64,000 nucleotides of DNA from Deltaproteobacteria bacterium (GTDB lineage Bacteria; Myxococcota_A; Polyangia; Polyangiales; Ga0077539). The translations under genes and the position numbers were made by a program. Below, piece by piece: positions 26,496 through 36,204 of this stretch. Position 1 is the first letter of the stretch; the number at the start of each line of letters is the position of its first letter. The DNA lies in the NCBI GenBank assembly GCA_030694465.1, contig JAUXYJ010000079.1:62001-126000 (forward strand), written 5' to 3'. The notes below the pieces were generated by a model. That model saw only the letters and a list, made by a program, of their open reading frames with translations. It had not been told where the DNA came from and did not search any database.

Positions 26496-29400
26496 TCAGT
26501 CGTCAGCGAAGAGCCGATCGAGCTCGGATCGCGTGAGAAATCCCGCGACTTTCTCGTCTTGTTCTTGGCCCAAGACGTTGTCGACGAGCTCACGTTTGCG
26601 GGACGAGAGCTCGAGGATTTTCTCTTCGATGGTGCCACGCGCGATGAAGCGATAAGCGGTCACGACGCGTGTCTGGCCAATGCGATGTGCGCGGTCGGTG
26701 GCTTGGTCTTCGACCGCGGGGTTCCACCAGGGGTCGAAGTGAATCACGGTGTCTGCGCCCGTGAGATTGAGTCCAGTGCCGCCAGCTTTGAGCGAGATCA
26801 AGAACACGGGGATGTTGTCGTTGGCATTAAACCGATCGACGCGCTCTTGGCGGTTCTTGGTATCTCCGTCGATGTATTCGTAGGCGATTCCCTCGCTGTT
26901 GAGCATCGTCTTGATGTGCTGCAGCATGGTCACGAACTGCGAAAACACGAGCGTCCGGTGTCCACCTTGCTGTGCCTCGGTGAGCAGCTCTTTGAGCGCG
27001 ACCAGCTTGCCAGAGCTCTCGTCCGTAAACGTCCCAGACAAGCCCAACAATCGCGGGTCGCACGCGGCCTGACGCAAGCGCGTGAGACCAGCCAAGATCT
27101 GCAGTTGTGAGCGTCCGAGGCCGTTGTTTTCGACCTCTCCAAAGATCGATTCACGCACCGTACGAAGCACGGACTTGTAAATCGCTGACTGCTCAGGAGA
27201 CATCTCGCAGAGCAATTCGGTGAGAATTTTTTCAGGCAAATCCTGTGCAACTTCGCTCTTTGTGCGGCGCAACACGAAGGGATGAATCGTCGCGCGCAGC
27301 CGTCGTGCAGCTTCTTCGTCGCCACGATCAATGGGCCTGGCGTAGCGCTCTTCAAACTGCACCAGCGGCGGGAGCAGACCCGGCGAGACAAAGTCAAAGA
27401 TCGACCAGATTTCGCTCAGGCGGTTCTCGATCGGTGTGCCCGTGAGGGCGAGACGTCGGCGCCCTTTGAGGTTCTTTGCGGCTCGCGCGGTCGCGCTGCT
27501 TGGGTTCTTGATCGACTGCGCCTCGTCCAGAATCACGTAGCCCCACTCAATCGAGTTCAAGAACTCTTCGTCGCGGCGAAGCAGCGCGTACGACGTGACG
27601 ACCACGTCGACGTTCGCGAACTCGGACTTGTATTGCGCGCGATCCGAGCCAGTCCACGCGATCGCACGCAGCGACGGCGCAAACTTTTGGATCTCTCGCA
27701 CCCAGTTTTGCACGACGCTGGTCGGGGCGATCACGAGCGCAAGCGGACCCGTCTGCGCGAGGGCCTTCGCCGCGGGGCCAACCGCGACCGCAGCCGAGTC
27801 ATCGTCGGACTTCTTCGCGGACTTCTTTGTGGTCTTCTTCGCAGGTTTCTTAAGCGCCTCGGGCTCGACTTCGGCGACGACAGTCTCGTCGACAGGTGCC
27901 TCTTTCGCGGTCTTTTTGCTGGCCTTCTTGGCGACCTTGCGCGGCCCATCTGCGCTCTCGATGGACGAGATCGGCTCGTTGAGCTGCTTGACCCACAAGA
28001 GCAACGCGATCGCCTCAAGGGTCTTGCCCAGGCCCATGTCGTCCGCGAGAATCCCGCCCGTTCCGGTGCGAAAGAGATACGCGAGCCACGAGAACCCCTC
28101 GGCTTGGTAGGGCCGCATGATCGCGTTGAGGTTCGCAGGAGGCTCGATCGCTTCGACCTTGTGATCGCCTAACGCCGCGAAGAAATCTTTGGTCGCCCGC
28201 GGCACTTCTGCGCGGGTCCCGAGCGAATCGAGCAGGTCTTGGACACGTCCAGCCTGCGCGAGTGGGACCGCTTGGCCCGAGCCATTGCTATGAATCTCTT
28301 GCATGCGCGAGAGGACATCCTGGACCTGCATGCCCTCGATCCGCGCGAAGCTCCCGTCTTCGAGCCGCACAAGGTGGCTGCCCATCTCAAGCGCACGACG
28401 CAGATCCGCTTCGGTGGCCTTGAGCCCATCGGAGTCAAACTCGACGTCTACCGAGAGCCAGTCGACACCAGAGCTCACCCGCGCACGCGGGATCACTGGG
28501 GACTTTCGCAGGGTCACGTTCGCGAGATGCTCGGGCACATACTTCACCCACTCGCGGGGAAGCATCGGGACGCACTCGCTCCAGAACTTGATCGCTTTTT
28601 CGCCCTCTGCCTGCAGTGCCTGAAAGTCATCGGTGACCTCAAGCCCCCCGTCAAGCAGCTGACTCACCGCAAGGCGCTCGCCGCCCACATCCCGACGCAG
28701 ACACTTGGGACGCAAGCTGTCTCCAGCCAAGATCACGAGCGGCGGAGCGAGGTCCACCAGGGGCACATTGAACTCGTGCTCGCCATATTTCACATCGAGC
28801 GTCGCGACGACCCGTGAGAAATCACCCATCGCGCGCAGGACATACGTCGGGGTTACGTCAACCTCGTCGACCACCATCCGGATGTCCGGAAGCGGCGCGT
28901 TGAGCGCGAGCGAAATGCGCGGGAGTTGCTCTCCCAAGAGCTTCGCGACTTCGGCGATCGGATAGGTAATCGCTGGGGTTTTCAGCAATCGCTCAAGCCA
29001 CACCGAGGTGACATGCTCTGCGACAGGTCGCACGACCCCTTGGATCGGGTCGATGTGCCAGCCTGGATCCCCTTCAAGCCACAGGCCCTGGTTGAGATGA
29101 AACTTGCGTGCTTCGGTGGCTTTTCGCTCAAAAAGCGCGCGCACTCGCACGTGCGAGGGCGGCACCATCTCGAGCTCAAGCCGCGGCATCAGCGGCTCGT
29201 CAAGATAGCGAAGCTCCATGAGCATCGGCTCCACGAGAACGCGGCGACCGCGAAGACGACCGACGAGATCTGCCGCTTCTTCTCCACGTACTTCGACGAT
29301 CGCCCCACGAGCACCCTTGGGATGAAGCCTCGCGAGCTGCTTGAGAATCGGTCGGTGAACGCTCGGCAGCGCGCCGAGCAGATCATACGCATCCGAAGCC

Positions 29401-30242
29401 GTGATCGCGGTGCGGCTCTCGGCGAGATACGGTGTGATGGCGAGCGATCCTGCGCGGACAAGAACACGGTATTCGATTTCGGGCGCACGCCGCAGCTCAG
29501 CGCTGGGGAGCCACGCGGCAAAACCGCGCGCTTGATCATGCGCGCTCAAGGTCGACGACGAGCCCGATTGGACCGTCGACAGACCGCCAGCGCTGACGAC
29601 ACGGGGCCCGCCGCGGTCTACAACGACGACCTCACGGCCGGACCCTTCGTCGCGTCTGCGGGCCGGCTTCGCGCCGCGTGGATCGTGTCGATCGGTGCGC
29701 TCGGCTCGCTCATTGCGGGGGCTCCGGGCTTGGCGAGGTTCGCGACGGTCATCACGGGGGGCTCGGTCTCCACGACCTGCGCGATCGCCCGCAGGGGCTG
29801 CTCCGTTGCGCTCTTCGCGAGGGGGTCGCTCTTCGCCCCCGCCACCGCCACCGTTGGCGGCGCGCCCTTCGCCCTCGGGCGCATCTCCTTCACTTTGGCT
29901 TCGCGGCGGTCTCACACGGTCGCGGAGCGCAACCAGCAGGGCCGCGACGTGCTTGCAGTGCCGATCGGGGCCACGCCACGCCGGACAAGTGCACTGGCTC
30001 GCGAGGCCTCCCTCGTCCGAGAGCGCGAGTCGTACGTCGTACGGATCGCTCGCGCGGCCATGAATACGCCCAGTCGCCACGCCCTCACGCGCGATGACAT
30101 CGTGGACGCACGCTTGGCGCGCATAGACGCGACCCCGAAGGTAGGCGTTTGCCCCGACCAAACGCGCCAAGGCGCGATCACTCAATCGCGCGACTGCCTG
30201 CACTACGGGGCTCTGAACGTCCACCGTTGACTCTGTCGTCAA
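26496..30242 (-). CDS. SNF2-family helicase with SWIM zinc finger
   Basis: A 1248-residue protein if the TTG at 30242 is the start: AGGAG lies 7 nt upstream, while the longer frame to 30377 has no ribosome site. An N-terminal SWIM finger C-x-C-x9-C-x-H (C84, C86, C96, H98) is followed by a disordered Arg/Asp/Gly-rich region. A SNF2_N ATPase has Walker A DDMGLGKT and the DEAQ box. Between motifs I and Ia lies a Lys/Ala-rich insert (AKKASKKTAKEAP). The helicase C-terminal domain ends with ATDRAHRIGQTRVV. It probably remodels DNA-protein complexes using ATP. This family is common in bacteria and its exact role is unknown. Confidence 0.9.
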   Translation of the reverse strand: MTTESTVDVQSPVVQAVARLSDRALARLVGANAYLRGRVYARQACVHDVIAREGVATGRIHGRASDPYDVRLALSDEGGLASQCTCPAWRGPDRHCKHVAALLVALRDRVRPPRSQSEGDAPEGEGRAANGGGGGGEERPPREERNGAAPAGDRAGRGDRAPRDDRREPRQARSPRNERAERTDRHDPRGAKPARRRDEGSGREVVVVDRGGPRVVSAGGLSTVQSGSSSTLSAHDQARGFAAWLPSAELRRAPEIEYRVLVRAGSLAITPYLAESRTAITASDAYDLLGALPSVHRPILKQLARLHPKGARGAIVEVRGEEAADLVGRLRGRRVLVEPMLMELRYLDEPLMPRLELEMVPPSHVRVRALFERKATEARKFHLNQGLWLEGDPGWHIDPIQGVVRPVAEHVTSVWLERLLKTPAITYPIAEVAKLLGEQLPRISLALNAPLPDIRMVVDEVDVTPTYVLRAMGDFSRVVATLDVKYGEHEFNVPLVDLAPPLVILAGDSLRPKCLRRDVGGERLAVSQLLDGGLEVTDDFQALQAEGEKAIKFWSECVPMLPREWVKYVPEHLANVTLRKSPVIPRARVSSGVDWLSVDVEFDSDGLKATEADLRRALEMGSHLVRLEDGSFARIEGMQVQDVLSRMQEIHSNGSGQAVPLAQAGRVQDLLDSLGTRAEVPRATKDFFAALGDHKVEAIEPPANLNAIMRPYQAEGFSWLAYLFRTGTGGILADDMGLGKTLEAIALLLWVKQLNEPISSIESADGPRKVAKKASKKTAKEAPVDETVVAEVEPEALKKPAKKTTKKSAKKSDDDSAAVAVGPAAKALAQTGPLALVIAPTSVVQNWVREIQKFAPSLRAIAWTGSDRAQYKSEFANVDVVVTSYALLRRDEEFLNSIEWGYVILDEAQSIKNPSSATARAAKNLKGRRRLALTGTPIENRLSEIWSIFDFVSPGLLPPLVQFEERYARPIDRGDEEAARRLRATIHPFVLRRTKSEVAQDLPEKILTELLCEMSPEQSAIYKSVLRTVRESIFGEVENNGLGRSQLQILAGLTRLRQAACDPRLLGLSGTFTDESSGKLVALKELLTEAQQGGHRTLVFSQFVTMLQHIKTMLNSEGIAYEYIDGDTKNRQERVDRFNANDNIPVFLISLKAGGTGLNLTGADTVIHFDPWWNPAVEDQATDRAHRIGQTRVVTAYRFIARGTIEEKILELSSRKRELVDNVLGQEQDEKVAGFLTRSELDRLFADD

Positions 30243-30726
30243 GACTATACTCCTGCGCTGCGCTCGCTCTGCGAACGACTCACTCGATAGCCACGTGCGC
30301 GCTGGAAAATCCCAGCAGGATGGTCTGTGGAGTTCACTCTCAAAACGGCCTCGCCTTGCGATACCAATCGCCACCAACCAGCTTTATGGAGGGTTGGCAA
30401 CAATTACACAGGGCCCAAGCGACAAACTCGTCCGGATTGAGGGGAACCCACGAACACACCTCGTGGCGTCTAAGGCTTCGTGGCGGCGGTCTTCTGAGGG
30501 TTCTCCGGCTGCAACAAGACTCACTCCCGAGGAGTGTCACGCTGCTGCCTTAGATGCCCCGCACCATCGGTCCGCGTCACAAGCGCGCGGTTCATAGCAC
30601 GAATCTCACCCCACTCGTCCAGCTTTGCCGAGAACAAAAAACCAAAGTCACACAGAGGGACAACGGTATGCACCCGAGCAACGGAGAGCTCGCTTCGGAG
30701 CGGGCTGTGATAGCCTCCGGCGCGCT
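30243..30726. other. Intergenic region upstream of SNF2 gene and lipoprotein gene
   Basis: About 480 bases between divergent genes. A small hairpin (CACTC-CCGAG-GAGTG, around 30525-30540) is visible. The frames here are short and poorly supported. The divergent promoters for both flanking genes must lie in it, but no clear -35/-10 pair stands out. Confidence 0.4.
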
Positions 30727-31413
30727 GTGCGCAACTGCCTTTGTTTTGCTCTCGCGATCTTGAGCAGCGTGGCCTCTGGCTGCGCCACCACCCACCTGCT
30801 CCAACCCGTGGGCAAGAACAACGTCCGTATCAATGTCAGCGGCGGTGGGCCTGCGATTCGCCTCGGTGGCCCCATCCCGCTGCCCCTGGTGAGCGTCAAC
30901 GCGGCCTACGGCGTCGAGGACGACCTTGACATCCACGCGGGCCTCCACCCTGTCGCTGCGGCATTTAACCCAGGCGCGGGGTCTACACCGCTCATGGGGA
31001 TCAACGCAGGCGCGACCTGGCACCCCATTCAGCGCTGGCGCCACGCGCTCTCCATCGGCGGCGAGCTGTATGCGTTTGGCAATCGCCGCGACGCGGTCGT
31101 GTTTGCCAACGCGTGGATCGGCGGATCGGGTCGCCCGACTCGCTGGCTGCTGTTGGGAGGAGGCGTCCACAATTTGCTACGCGTCGGGAGCAGCGAGCCC
31201 GAAGTCGACGCGCGTCCGTTTTGGACGCCCACGTTGTTTGGCCTCGCCGAGTTTGGTCCCATCGGGCGCGTGACCATTGACCTTGAGGCACGCTGGTATG
31301 CGTTTACTCAAAACGGACGCAACACGGCGCCAGAGTTTTTTCCGATCGGATCGCTCGGCGCTCTCGGCGTGATGCTCGGCGTTAACTACACCTTCCCCGA
31401 GGTCCGACGATGA
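30727..31413 (+). CDS. Outer-membrane-type lipoprotein of unknown function
   Basis: A protein of about 228 residues when started at the GTG 30727, which gives a clean lipoprotein signal (RNCLCFALAILSSVASGC; lipobox ASGC). The frame is open further up to 30625, but that portion is not protein-like. The mature part has alternating beta segments with Gly-rich turns (VRINVSGGGPAIRLGGPIPLP, WRHALSIGGELYAFG, GALGVMLGVNYTFPEV), suggesting a small beta-barrel. The ribosome site at 30727 is weak. The next gene starts within its stop codon (ATGA), so they form a pair. Confidence 0.65.
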   Translation: MRNCLCFALAILSSVASGCATTHLLQPVGKNNVRINVSGGGPAIRLGGPIPLPLVSVNAAYGVEDDLDIHAGLHPVAAAFNPGAGSTPLMGINAGATWHPIQRWRHALSIGGELYAFGNRRDAVVFANAWIGGSGRPTRWLLLGGGVHNLLRVGSSEPEVDARPFWTPTLFGLAEFGPIGRVTIDLEARWYAFTQNGRNTAPEFFPIGSLGALGVMLGVNYTFPEVRR

Positions 31414-32387
31414 TCACGCGAAGGCTTAGGGCCACGCTCGCGACGGTGCTCGCCCTCAGCGTGTCGTCGTGCATCAACCTCGACGCGTTCTTCTTCAATC
31501 CTCGCCGCATCGCGACGGGGAGCGACTACACACTGCAGGATTATCCTGCAAATTGGCCCGCGAATCTTCGCATTGATCTCGCCAACGTCGAGCGCCTTGA
31601 GCTCCGCGCGGACGACGGCACCAGTGTGTTCGCTGCGATCGCACGACAGCCCAACGCGACCCAAGTCGCGACCGTGCTCTATCACCACGGCAACGCGTCC
31701 AACATCGACGGCTATTGGAACCGTGTCGCGATGCTCTACGACATGGGCGTCAACGTGATCGCATACGATTATCCTGGCTACGGACGAACGCCTGGGTCGC
31801 CCTCCGAAGACGGGATCTATCGCAGCGCGCGGGCGACCTACGCGTACCTCCAGTCACCCGTGAGCGGGATCAATCCGCAAGTGATTTTTCACTATGGATT
31901 CTCACTGGGGAGTGCGCCTGCGACCTACCTCGCGTGGAGCAACCTCAGCGCCGGACTCATCCTTGAGGCGCCATTTACCAACGTCGCAGCGCTCGCCGCA
32001 GACGGCTCTCTGGTCGTGCCCTCGTCGTTTGTGATGAGCCACCGGTTCGACAATAAGTCGCGCATTCGCTTGGCGGCCCAGCGCGCGGCGAGAGGCTTGC
32101 TGCTCTTTCACGGCACCGCGGATGACTTTGTCCAGACCTCTCTCGGGATCGAGCTCTTTGAGACCATGTGCCGTGAGCCGCTCACTAACAGCGGCACGCT
32201 CGCGCTCATTCAAGACGCCGGACATGGCAACGTCCCGTGCAGCAATCACGACGCAAATCCCTGCATTCCGGCTGACGCTTCGTCTCTGTACCAGACCACG
32301 CTCCGGGCTTTTTTAGCCACCCCGCCCGCGGCCGTTGGGATGCGCCGATGCACGAGACTCCCGGCAGCTCCGCCGAGCGGCTCCTAG
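31410..32387 (+). CDS. Alpha/beta hydrolase lipoprotein
   Basis: A 325-residue protein with a lipoprotein signal (ATVLALSVSSC). The catalytic nucleophile is in the elbow HYGFSLGSAPA. Upstream lies LYHHGNASNIDGY (oxyanion region), and the acid and base are probably FHGTADDFV and DAGHGN. This resembles BEM46/YfhR-type hydrolases, usually of unknown substrate. Its ATG overlaps the stop of the preceding lipoprotein (ATGA). A Cys pair at DAGHGNVPCSNHDANPCIP may form a disulfide. Located at the outer face of the inner membrane or in the outer membrane. Confidence 0.85.
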   Translation: MITRRLRATLATVLALSVSSCINLDAFFFNPRRIATGSDYTLQDYPANWPANLRIDLANVERLELRADDGTSVFAAIARQPNATQVATVLYHHGNASNIDGYWNRVAMLYDMGVNVIAYDYPGYGRTPGSPSEDGIYRSARATYAYLQSPVSGINPQVIFHYGFSLGSAPATYLAWSNLSAGLILEAPFTNVAALAADGSLVVPSSFVMSHRFDNKSRIRLAAQRAARGLLLFHGTADDFVQTSLGIELFETMCREPLTNSGTLALIQDAGHGNVPCSNHDANPCIPADASSLYQTTLRAFLATPPAAVGMRRCTRLPAAPPSGS

Positions 32388-32394
32388 CGCTTGC

Positions 32395-32826
32395 TTAGTC
32401 CTCGCGCGTGCGGTTTTTCTTCTTCTCGCTCTGCATTTTCTTCCCCTCAAGTCGGCGCATCTTGGACCCAAACGTCGGTCGCGTTGCGCGCCTCGCTTTG
32501 GGCACCACCAACGCAGCGCGGATCAAGGCGGCCATTTTGTCTCGCGCGTCTTCAAGGTTACGCGGCTGGTCACGCGTTAGCTGGCTGAGCACGACGAGGC
32601 GCCCTTCAGCGTCGAACTTTGAGGGATTTTGCTGGCGCAGTCTCTCTCTTTGCGCACCCGTGAGCGCGCCCCAGCGGTCAAGATTCAACCGGAGATCGAC
32701 CTTGGACGAGACCTTGTTCACGTTCTGGCCTCCAGGTCCCGCAGCCCTCACCGCAGTCCAAGAGAGGCAGTCCACCGGAATGGTCAGAGCATCGTTGACA
32801 GGCAAAGCATCCATCGCGCCGCGCAT
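32395..32826 (-). CDS. arfB: Peptide chain release factor-like, ArfB family
   Basis: A 143-residue protein with the release-factor GGQ motif (AAGPGGQNVNKVSSKVDLR, GGQ about 32-34) and a Lys/Arg-rich C-terminal tail (MRRLEGKKMQSEKKKNRTR). It is too short for codon-recognition domains, as in ArfB/YaeJ, which rescues stalled ribosomes. The ATG at 32826 was chosen; another ATG at 32814 and a TTG at 32853 are also possible, and none has a strong ribosome site. It lies 54 nt downstream of the Ser/Thr kinase gene. Confidence 0.88.
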   Translation of the reverse strand: MRGAMDALPVNDALTIPVDCLSWTAVRAAGPGGQNVNKVSSKVDLRLNLDRWGALTGAQRERLRQQNPSKFDAEGRLVVLSQLTRDQPRNLEDARDKMAALIRAALVVPKARRATRPTFGSKMRRLEGKKMQSEKKKNRTRED

Positions 32827-32880
32827 GATGAGCCACGTGTCGCGTTGCTCCAACGCCCCAATGTACGAACGTCGCGAAGC

Positions 32881-34287
32881 TCACCCCCACGAACGCGAGA
32901 CAGCCGACCCATTGACCGCGAACTCATCGGTAATTTCGCTCCAAAAATAGACCACCACGATCGCTCCTCCCGCCAGTACGAGCCCGAGAACAATCGCCAC
33001 CGGCAACAGACATCCGAGCGAGCGCTTGGGTCGCGAGGCCGGCGCAGGACGCACCGGATAACGTGGAGACTGCTGAGCCAATCCGAGCTGCGGCGACGCG
33101 GGCATGGCCGCAACACCAGGCGGCGCGAGCTGCTCTGTCGTCACAGGTGCTCTCTGGTGGCCAGGGCCCCCGTAGGGAGCATGGATGGGCGCAACGAAAG
33201 GCCCATCGCTCGCGTGATTCGTTTGGGTTGCGTGGAGCAGTTCGTGCGCGAGGCGAGTCTCGGGAACTGCAGAATCATGATTAATTTCAACGGTATGTAG
33301 CGATTGAACGCCGGGGACGTGGCTACCAAACACTCCCCCTCCCCCCGCAGGAAAGTCCACCGTGCTCACAGGTGTGAGCGCCGCGAGGGCGGCCGCTTGG
33401 TTGGGCGCAGACACCGAGGCGTGCATCGCAGCCAGCATGGCCTCACGCATCTCGGTCGCAGACTCGTAGCGTCGCTCTCGGTCCTGTGACATCGCGCGCT
33501 CGACCATCGCGACTACCACCCCGGGGAGGTCCTTGACGAGCGAAGTCAGCGGCGTCGGGAGCCTGTCTGCGATCGCCGCCAAGAGCTCAAGGTGGGCGAG
33601 CTCTGCAAAGGGCGGGCGCCCAGAGAGACAAGCATACGCAATGGCTCCCATCGCATACAGGTCGGCACGAGCGTCGAGGTCTGTAATCCCGAGCGCTTGC
33701 TCAGGGGCCATAAACCTTGGCGTCCCCACCACCACGCCCACCGCGGTGGGTGCAGCCCTTCGACCTTCGCGCACCCGAGAGACACCGAAGTCGAGGATCT
33801 TAACGATCTCGACGCCCTCTTCGTCGCGAGACAGAAACAGGTTCGCCGGCTTTAAATCCCTGTGAATAATCCCACGTGCGTGCACCGCCGAGAGCGCCTC
33901 AAGGGCCTGGGCTAACAGCGAGACTGTCACCGTGACCGACAGCCGCTGCTCACGCCGAATACGCGCCTCGAGGGACTCTCCGCGAAGAATCTCCATGACG
34001 AGGTACGCGCCCACGACGGGATCGACACCAAAGTCCAAGACCTCTACGACGCCCTTGCGGGCGATGGATGCGGCTGCCACAGCCTCTTGCTCGAATCGCA
34101 GGACCGCCTCGGCGTTGTCTTGATCCTCGGGCGCCATGAGCTTGACCGCGACCGCTCGCCCCAGCGTCGCGTGCCGCCCCTGAAAGACGGCGCCCATGCC
34201 CCCCTCGCCGAGGACACGCTCAAGTCGATAGCGTCCCCCGACCATCAGCCCGACGCGACTATGGGGCCACTGAAGCTCGCTGCTCAT
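32881..34287 (-). CDS. Membrane-anchored eukaryote-like Ser/Thr protein kinase
   Basis: A 468-residue protein. The kinase domain (20-290) has the glycine loop LGEGGMGAVF, Lys49 (VAVK), HRD (142-144) with DLKPAN, DFG (166-168) and APE in FMAPEQALG, so it should be active. A Pro/Ala/Gln-rich linker follows, then a single membrane segment near the C-terminus (LGCLLPVAIVLGLVLAGGAIVVVYF). This is the Pkn plan common in myxobacteria. Its ATG overlaps the RecX stop (ATGA). It probably phosphorylates cytosolic targets. Confidence 0.92.
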   Translation of the reverse strand: MSSELQWPHSRVGLMVGGRYRLERVLGEGGMGAVFQGRHATLGRAVAVKLMAPEDQDNAEAVLRFEQEAVAAASIARKGVVEVLDFGVDPVVGAYLVMEILRGESLEARIRREQRLSVTVTVSLLAQALEALSAVHARGIIHRDLKPANLFLSRDEEGVEIVKILDFGVSRVREGRRAAPTAVGVVVGTPRFMAPEQALGITDLDARADLYAMGAIAYACLSGRPPFAELAHLELLAAIADRLPTPLTSLVKDLPGVVVAMVERAMSQDRERRYESATEMREAMLAAMHASVSAPNQAAALAALTPVSTVDFPAGGGGVFGSHVPGVQSLHTVEINHDSAVPETRLAHELLHATQTNHASDGPFVAPIHAPYGGPGHQRAPVTTEQLAPPGVAAMPASPQLGLAQQSPRYPVRPAPASRPKRSLGCLLPVAIVLGLVLAGGAIVVVYFWSEITDEFAVNGSAVSRSWG

Positions 34288-34820
34288 TCGTCTGTTTCTG
34301 TCTCGAGTTCAGAGGCCGCGAGTGCCATCGAAGACAACGCGGCGCGGATGGCCTCGGGCGAGAAGCCCTGTCGCGCCAACCAAGACCATAGTCGCTGCGT
34401 TCGCTCACGTCCTTCATAGCGAGCCAGCGAGCGTATTTTCTTAGAAGCAGCCTCAATCGCCAGCGATTTCTCAGAGTGTCCACCCTCTCGCATGGCGGCC
34501 TCGAGCGCGACCGACGCGGTCGCGGGGTCGACACCTTTGCGGGCTAGCTCAGCGCTCGCGCGGCGCGTCGATCTCGCGCGTGCAAGGGATGCCCGGGCTT
34601 TGTTCTCTGCGTACACGCGGTCGTCAAGAAAGCCCTTCGCGATCAGTCTGACAATCGCCCGCGCGACGATCACACGATCTTCACCTTTGCCGACGAGCTT
34701 GCGCTCCATGTCTTTCGAGGACTGCGCACGGGCAGAGAGCATCCCGAGAGCACGCTGGTAGACACGGCGTGTCTCGGGATCGAGCTCTTCGAGCGAGACC
34801 TCGGCGACGTCGTCGCTCAG
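34284..34820 (-). CDS. recX: RecX-like regulatory protein, probable CTG start
   Basis: The core MLSARAQSSKDMERKLVGKG and ALEAAMREGGHSEKSLAIEA matches RecX, which inhibits RecA filaments. The first ATG is at 34742, but the reading frame continues without a stop through 26 further codons (VYQRALGMLSARAQSS), whose RALGMLSAR continues the typical RecX first helix. No ATG, GTG or TTG is found there before the frame enters the DUF1552 gene. A CTG at 34820-34818 overlaps the DUF1552 stop TGA and gives 178 residues. The three repeated helical units are visible. It sits in an operon with the DUF1552 and kinase genes. Confidence 0.75.
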   Translation of the reverse strand: MSDDVAEVSLEELDPETRRVYQRALGMLSARAQSSKDMERKLVGKGEDRVIVARAIVRLIAKGFLDDRVYAENKARASLARARSTRRASAELARKGVDPATASVALEAAMREGGHSEKSLAIEAASKKIRSLARYEGRERTQRLWSWLARQGFSPEAIRAALSSMALAASELETETDE

Positions 34821-36187
34821 CTGCTCACCGGTCCTAGGTTGGCCAGCACCCGCGTACCCTCGGCACCAAAGTTGGGTAGCGTAACCCCCATGATTTTGGC
34901 AAGCGCGATAAAGTAATCTGCAATCGGTTGACCTCCAAAGTCGACATGGCGATCCGTAGTGATCTGCCCACCACCACGACCCACCGAGAGCAGCGGAAGC
35001 CCGGTGTGGGCATGCGAGTTTCCATCAGCGATTTCGCTGCTAAACATGCAGACGGTGTTGTCGAGCGCGTTGGTCCCCATGCCATCATCAATCATTCGAA
35101 GTCGATTGCAGAGTTCGGCAAACTTGCGAACCTCCCATGTGCCAATCGTCTCGAGCTTCGTGAGATTGTTTTCGTTATTCATGTGATGAGACAGGTTGTG
35201 ATGCCCCTCGGTAAGACCCAAGAAGTCAAACACTCGACCGCTGCCCGCGTTGCCCAACATGAAGGTCTGAACTCGGGTCAAATCGCAGCGAAATGACAGC
35301 GCGAGGAGGTCATGCATCACATCGACGAGCATGGGATACGGCACGGTCGCGGCGGGACGCGGCGTGGGCGTGCACACCATACCCTCCATCATCCCGATCC
35401 GAAGTTCGACCTCACGGATGGCGGTGAGATACTCGTCAAGCTTACGACGATCGGTCGGCCCCATGCGAGTCTGCAACGAGGTGGCCTCGCCACGAACATA
35501 GTCCAGCACGCTCGTTGAGTACGCACGGCGGCGCGCATTTGCGGCCACGGTCGCGGACGGATCCATCCCGGCAAACAAGCGATCAAACAGGGTTCGAGGG
35601 CTCGTAATCTTCGGCAGCGGCGTCGTCGCGCTGGACCACGACACGTTGCGCGCATACGCGCACGAGTATCCCGAGTCGCAGTCTCCCGCGCTTGAGCCAG
35701 CGTCCGTTCCGACCTGCAGCGACGGAAACCGAGACATCATCCCGACTCGCTGGGCGATCGCCTGATCGATCGAGATCCCGTTGCGGATATTGGTCCCGTC
35801 GGTCTTTACCAGGCGGGCAGAGGTGAGAAAGCAGCCTGTCCCACGTGCGTGGTCCCCAGCCCCATCGTTAGTCCCCCCGAAGGAGGCAGAAGCCGGCCGA
35901 TTGTGCAGTCCAGAGAGCACCGCGGTGTAGGGCTTGAGCGCGGCGCCCAGGGGGGCAAGCATGCGCGAGAGTGCCCACGCCGAGCCCACACCCCGTGCCG
36001 CCGGAGACCAACCGCGGCCATCCGAAGAGTTAATCCCACAGGGTGTGTAATAGAAGAGCACTCGTCGCGGAAGCGGACGCGCCTGTGCCCTCGCCTCTCG
36101 TGAGAGCAAGCTCTCAAGAAAGGGAAGCGCTACAGCGACGCCTGCGCCACCAAGTACAACTCTGCGAGAAATTTTGCTCGTCTTCAT
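34817..36187 (-). CDS. DUF1552 protein with Tat signal
   Basis: A 456-residue protein with a twin-arginine signal peptide (SRRVVLGGAGVAVALPFLESLL). DUF1552 features follow: FYYTPCGINSSDGRGWSP, the SGLHNRPAS segment, GAGDHARGTGCFLT and EGHHNLSHHMNNE near the end. The family is related to sulfatase-like/alkaline phosphatase-fold proteins of planctomycetes and myxobacteria. I chose the ATG at 36187 because GGAG lies 8 nt upstream and the Tat signal begins there. It follows the DUF1592-type gene after 17 nt and is exported folded. Confidence 0.85.
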   Translation of the reverse strand: MKTSKISRRVVLGGAGVAVALPFLESLLSREARAQARPLPRRVLFYYTPCGINSSDGRGWSPAARGVGSAWALSRMLAPLGAALKPYTAVLSGLHNRPASASFGGTNDGAGDHARGTGCFLTSARLVKTDGTNIRNGISIDQAIAQRVGMMSRFPSLQVGTDAGSSAGDCDSGYSCAYARNVSWSSATTPLPKITSPRTLFDRLFAGMDPSATVAANARRRAYSTSVLDYVRGEATSLQTRMGPTDRRKLDEYLTAIREVELRIGMMEGMVCTPTPRPAATVPYPMLVDVMHDLLALSFRCDLTRVQTFMLGNAGSGRVFDFLGLTEGHHNLSHHMNNENNLTKLETIGTWEVRKFAELCNRLRMIDDGMGTNALDNTVCMFSSEIADGNSHAHTGLPLLSVGRGGGQITTDRHVDFGGQPIADYFIALAKIMGVTLPNFGAEGTRVLANLGPVSS

Positions 36188-36204
36188 AGAATTGTCTCCG
36201 CGCA

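Noticed and set aside
28926..30230. 434-codon + strand open frame
   Set aside because: Antisense to the SNF2 gene; no domain, only low-complexity sequence.
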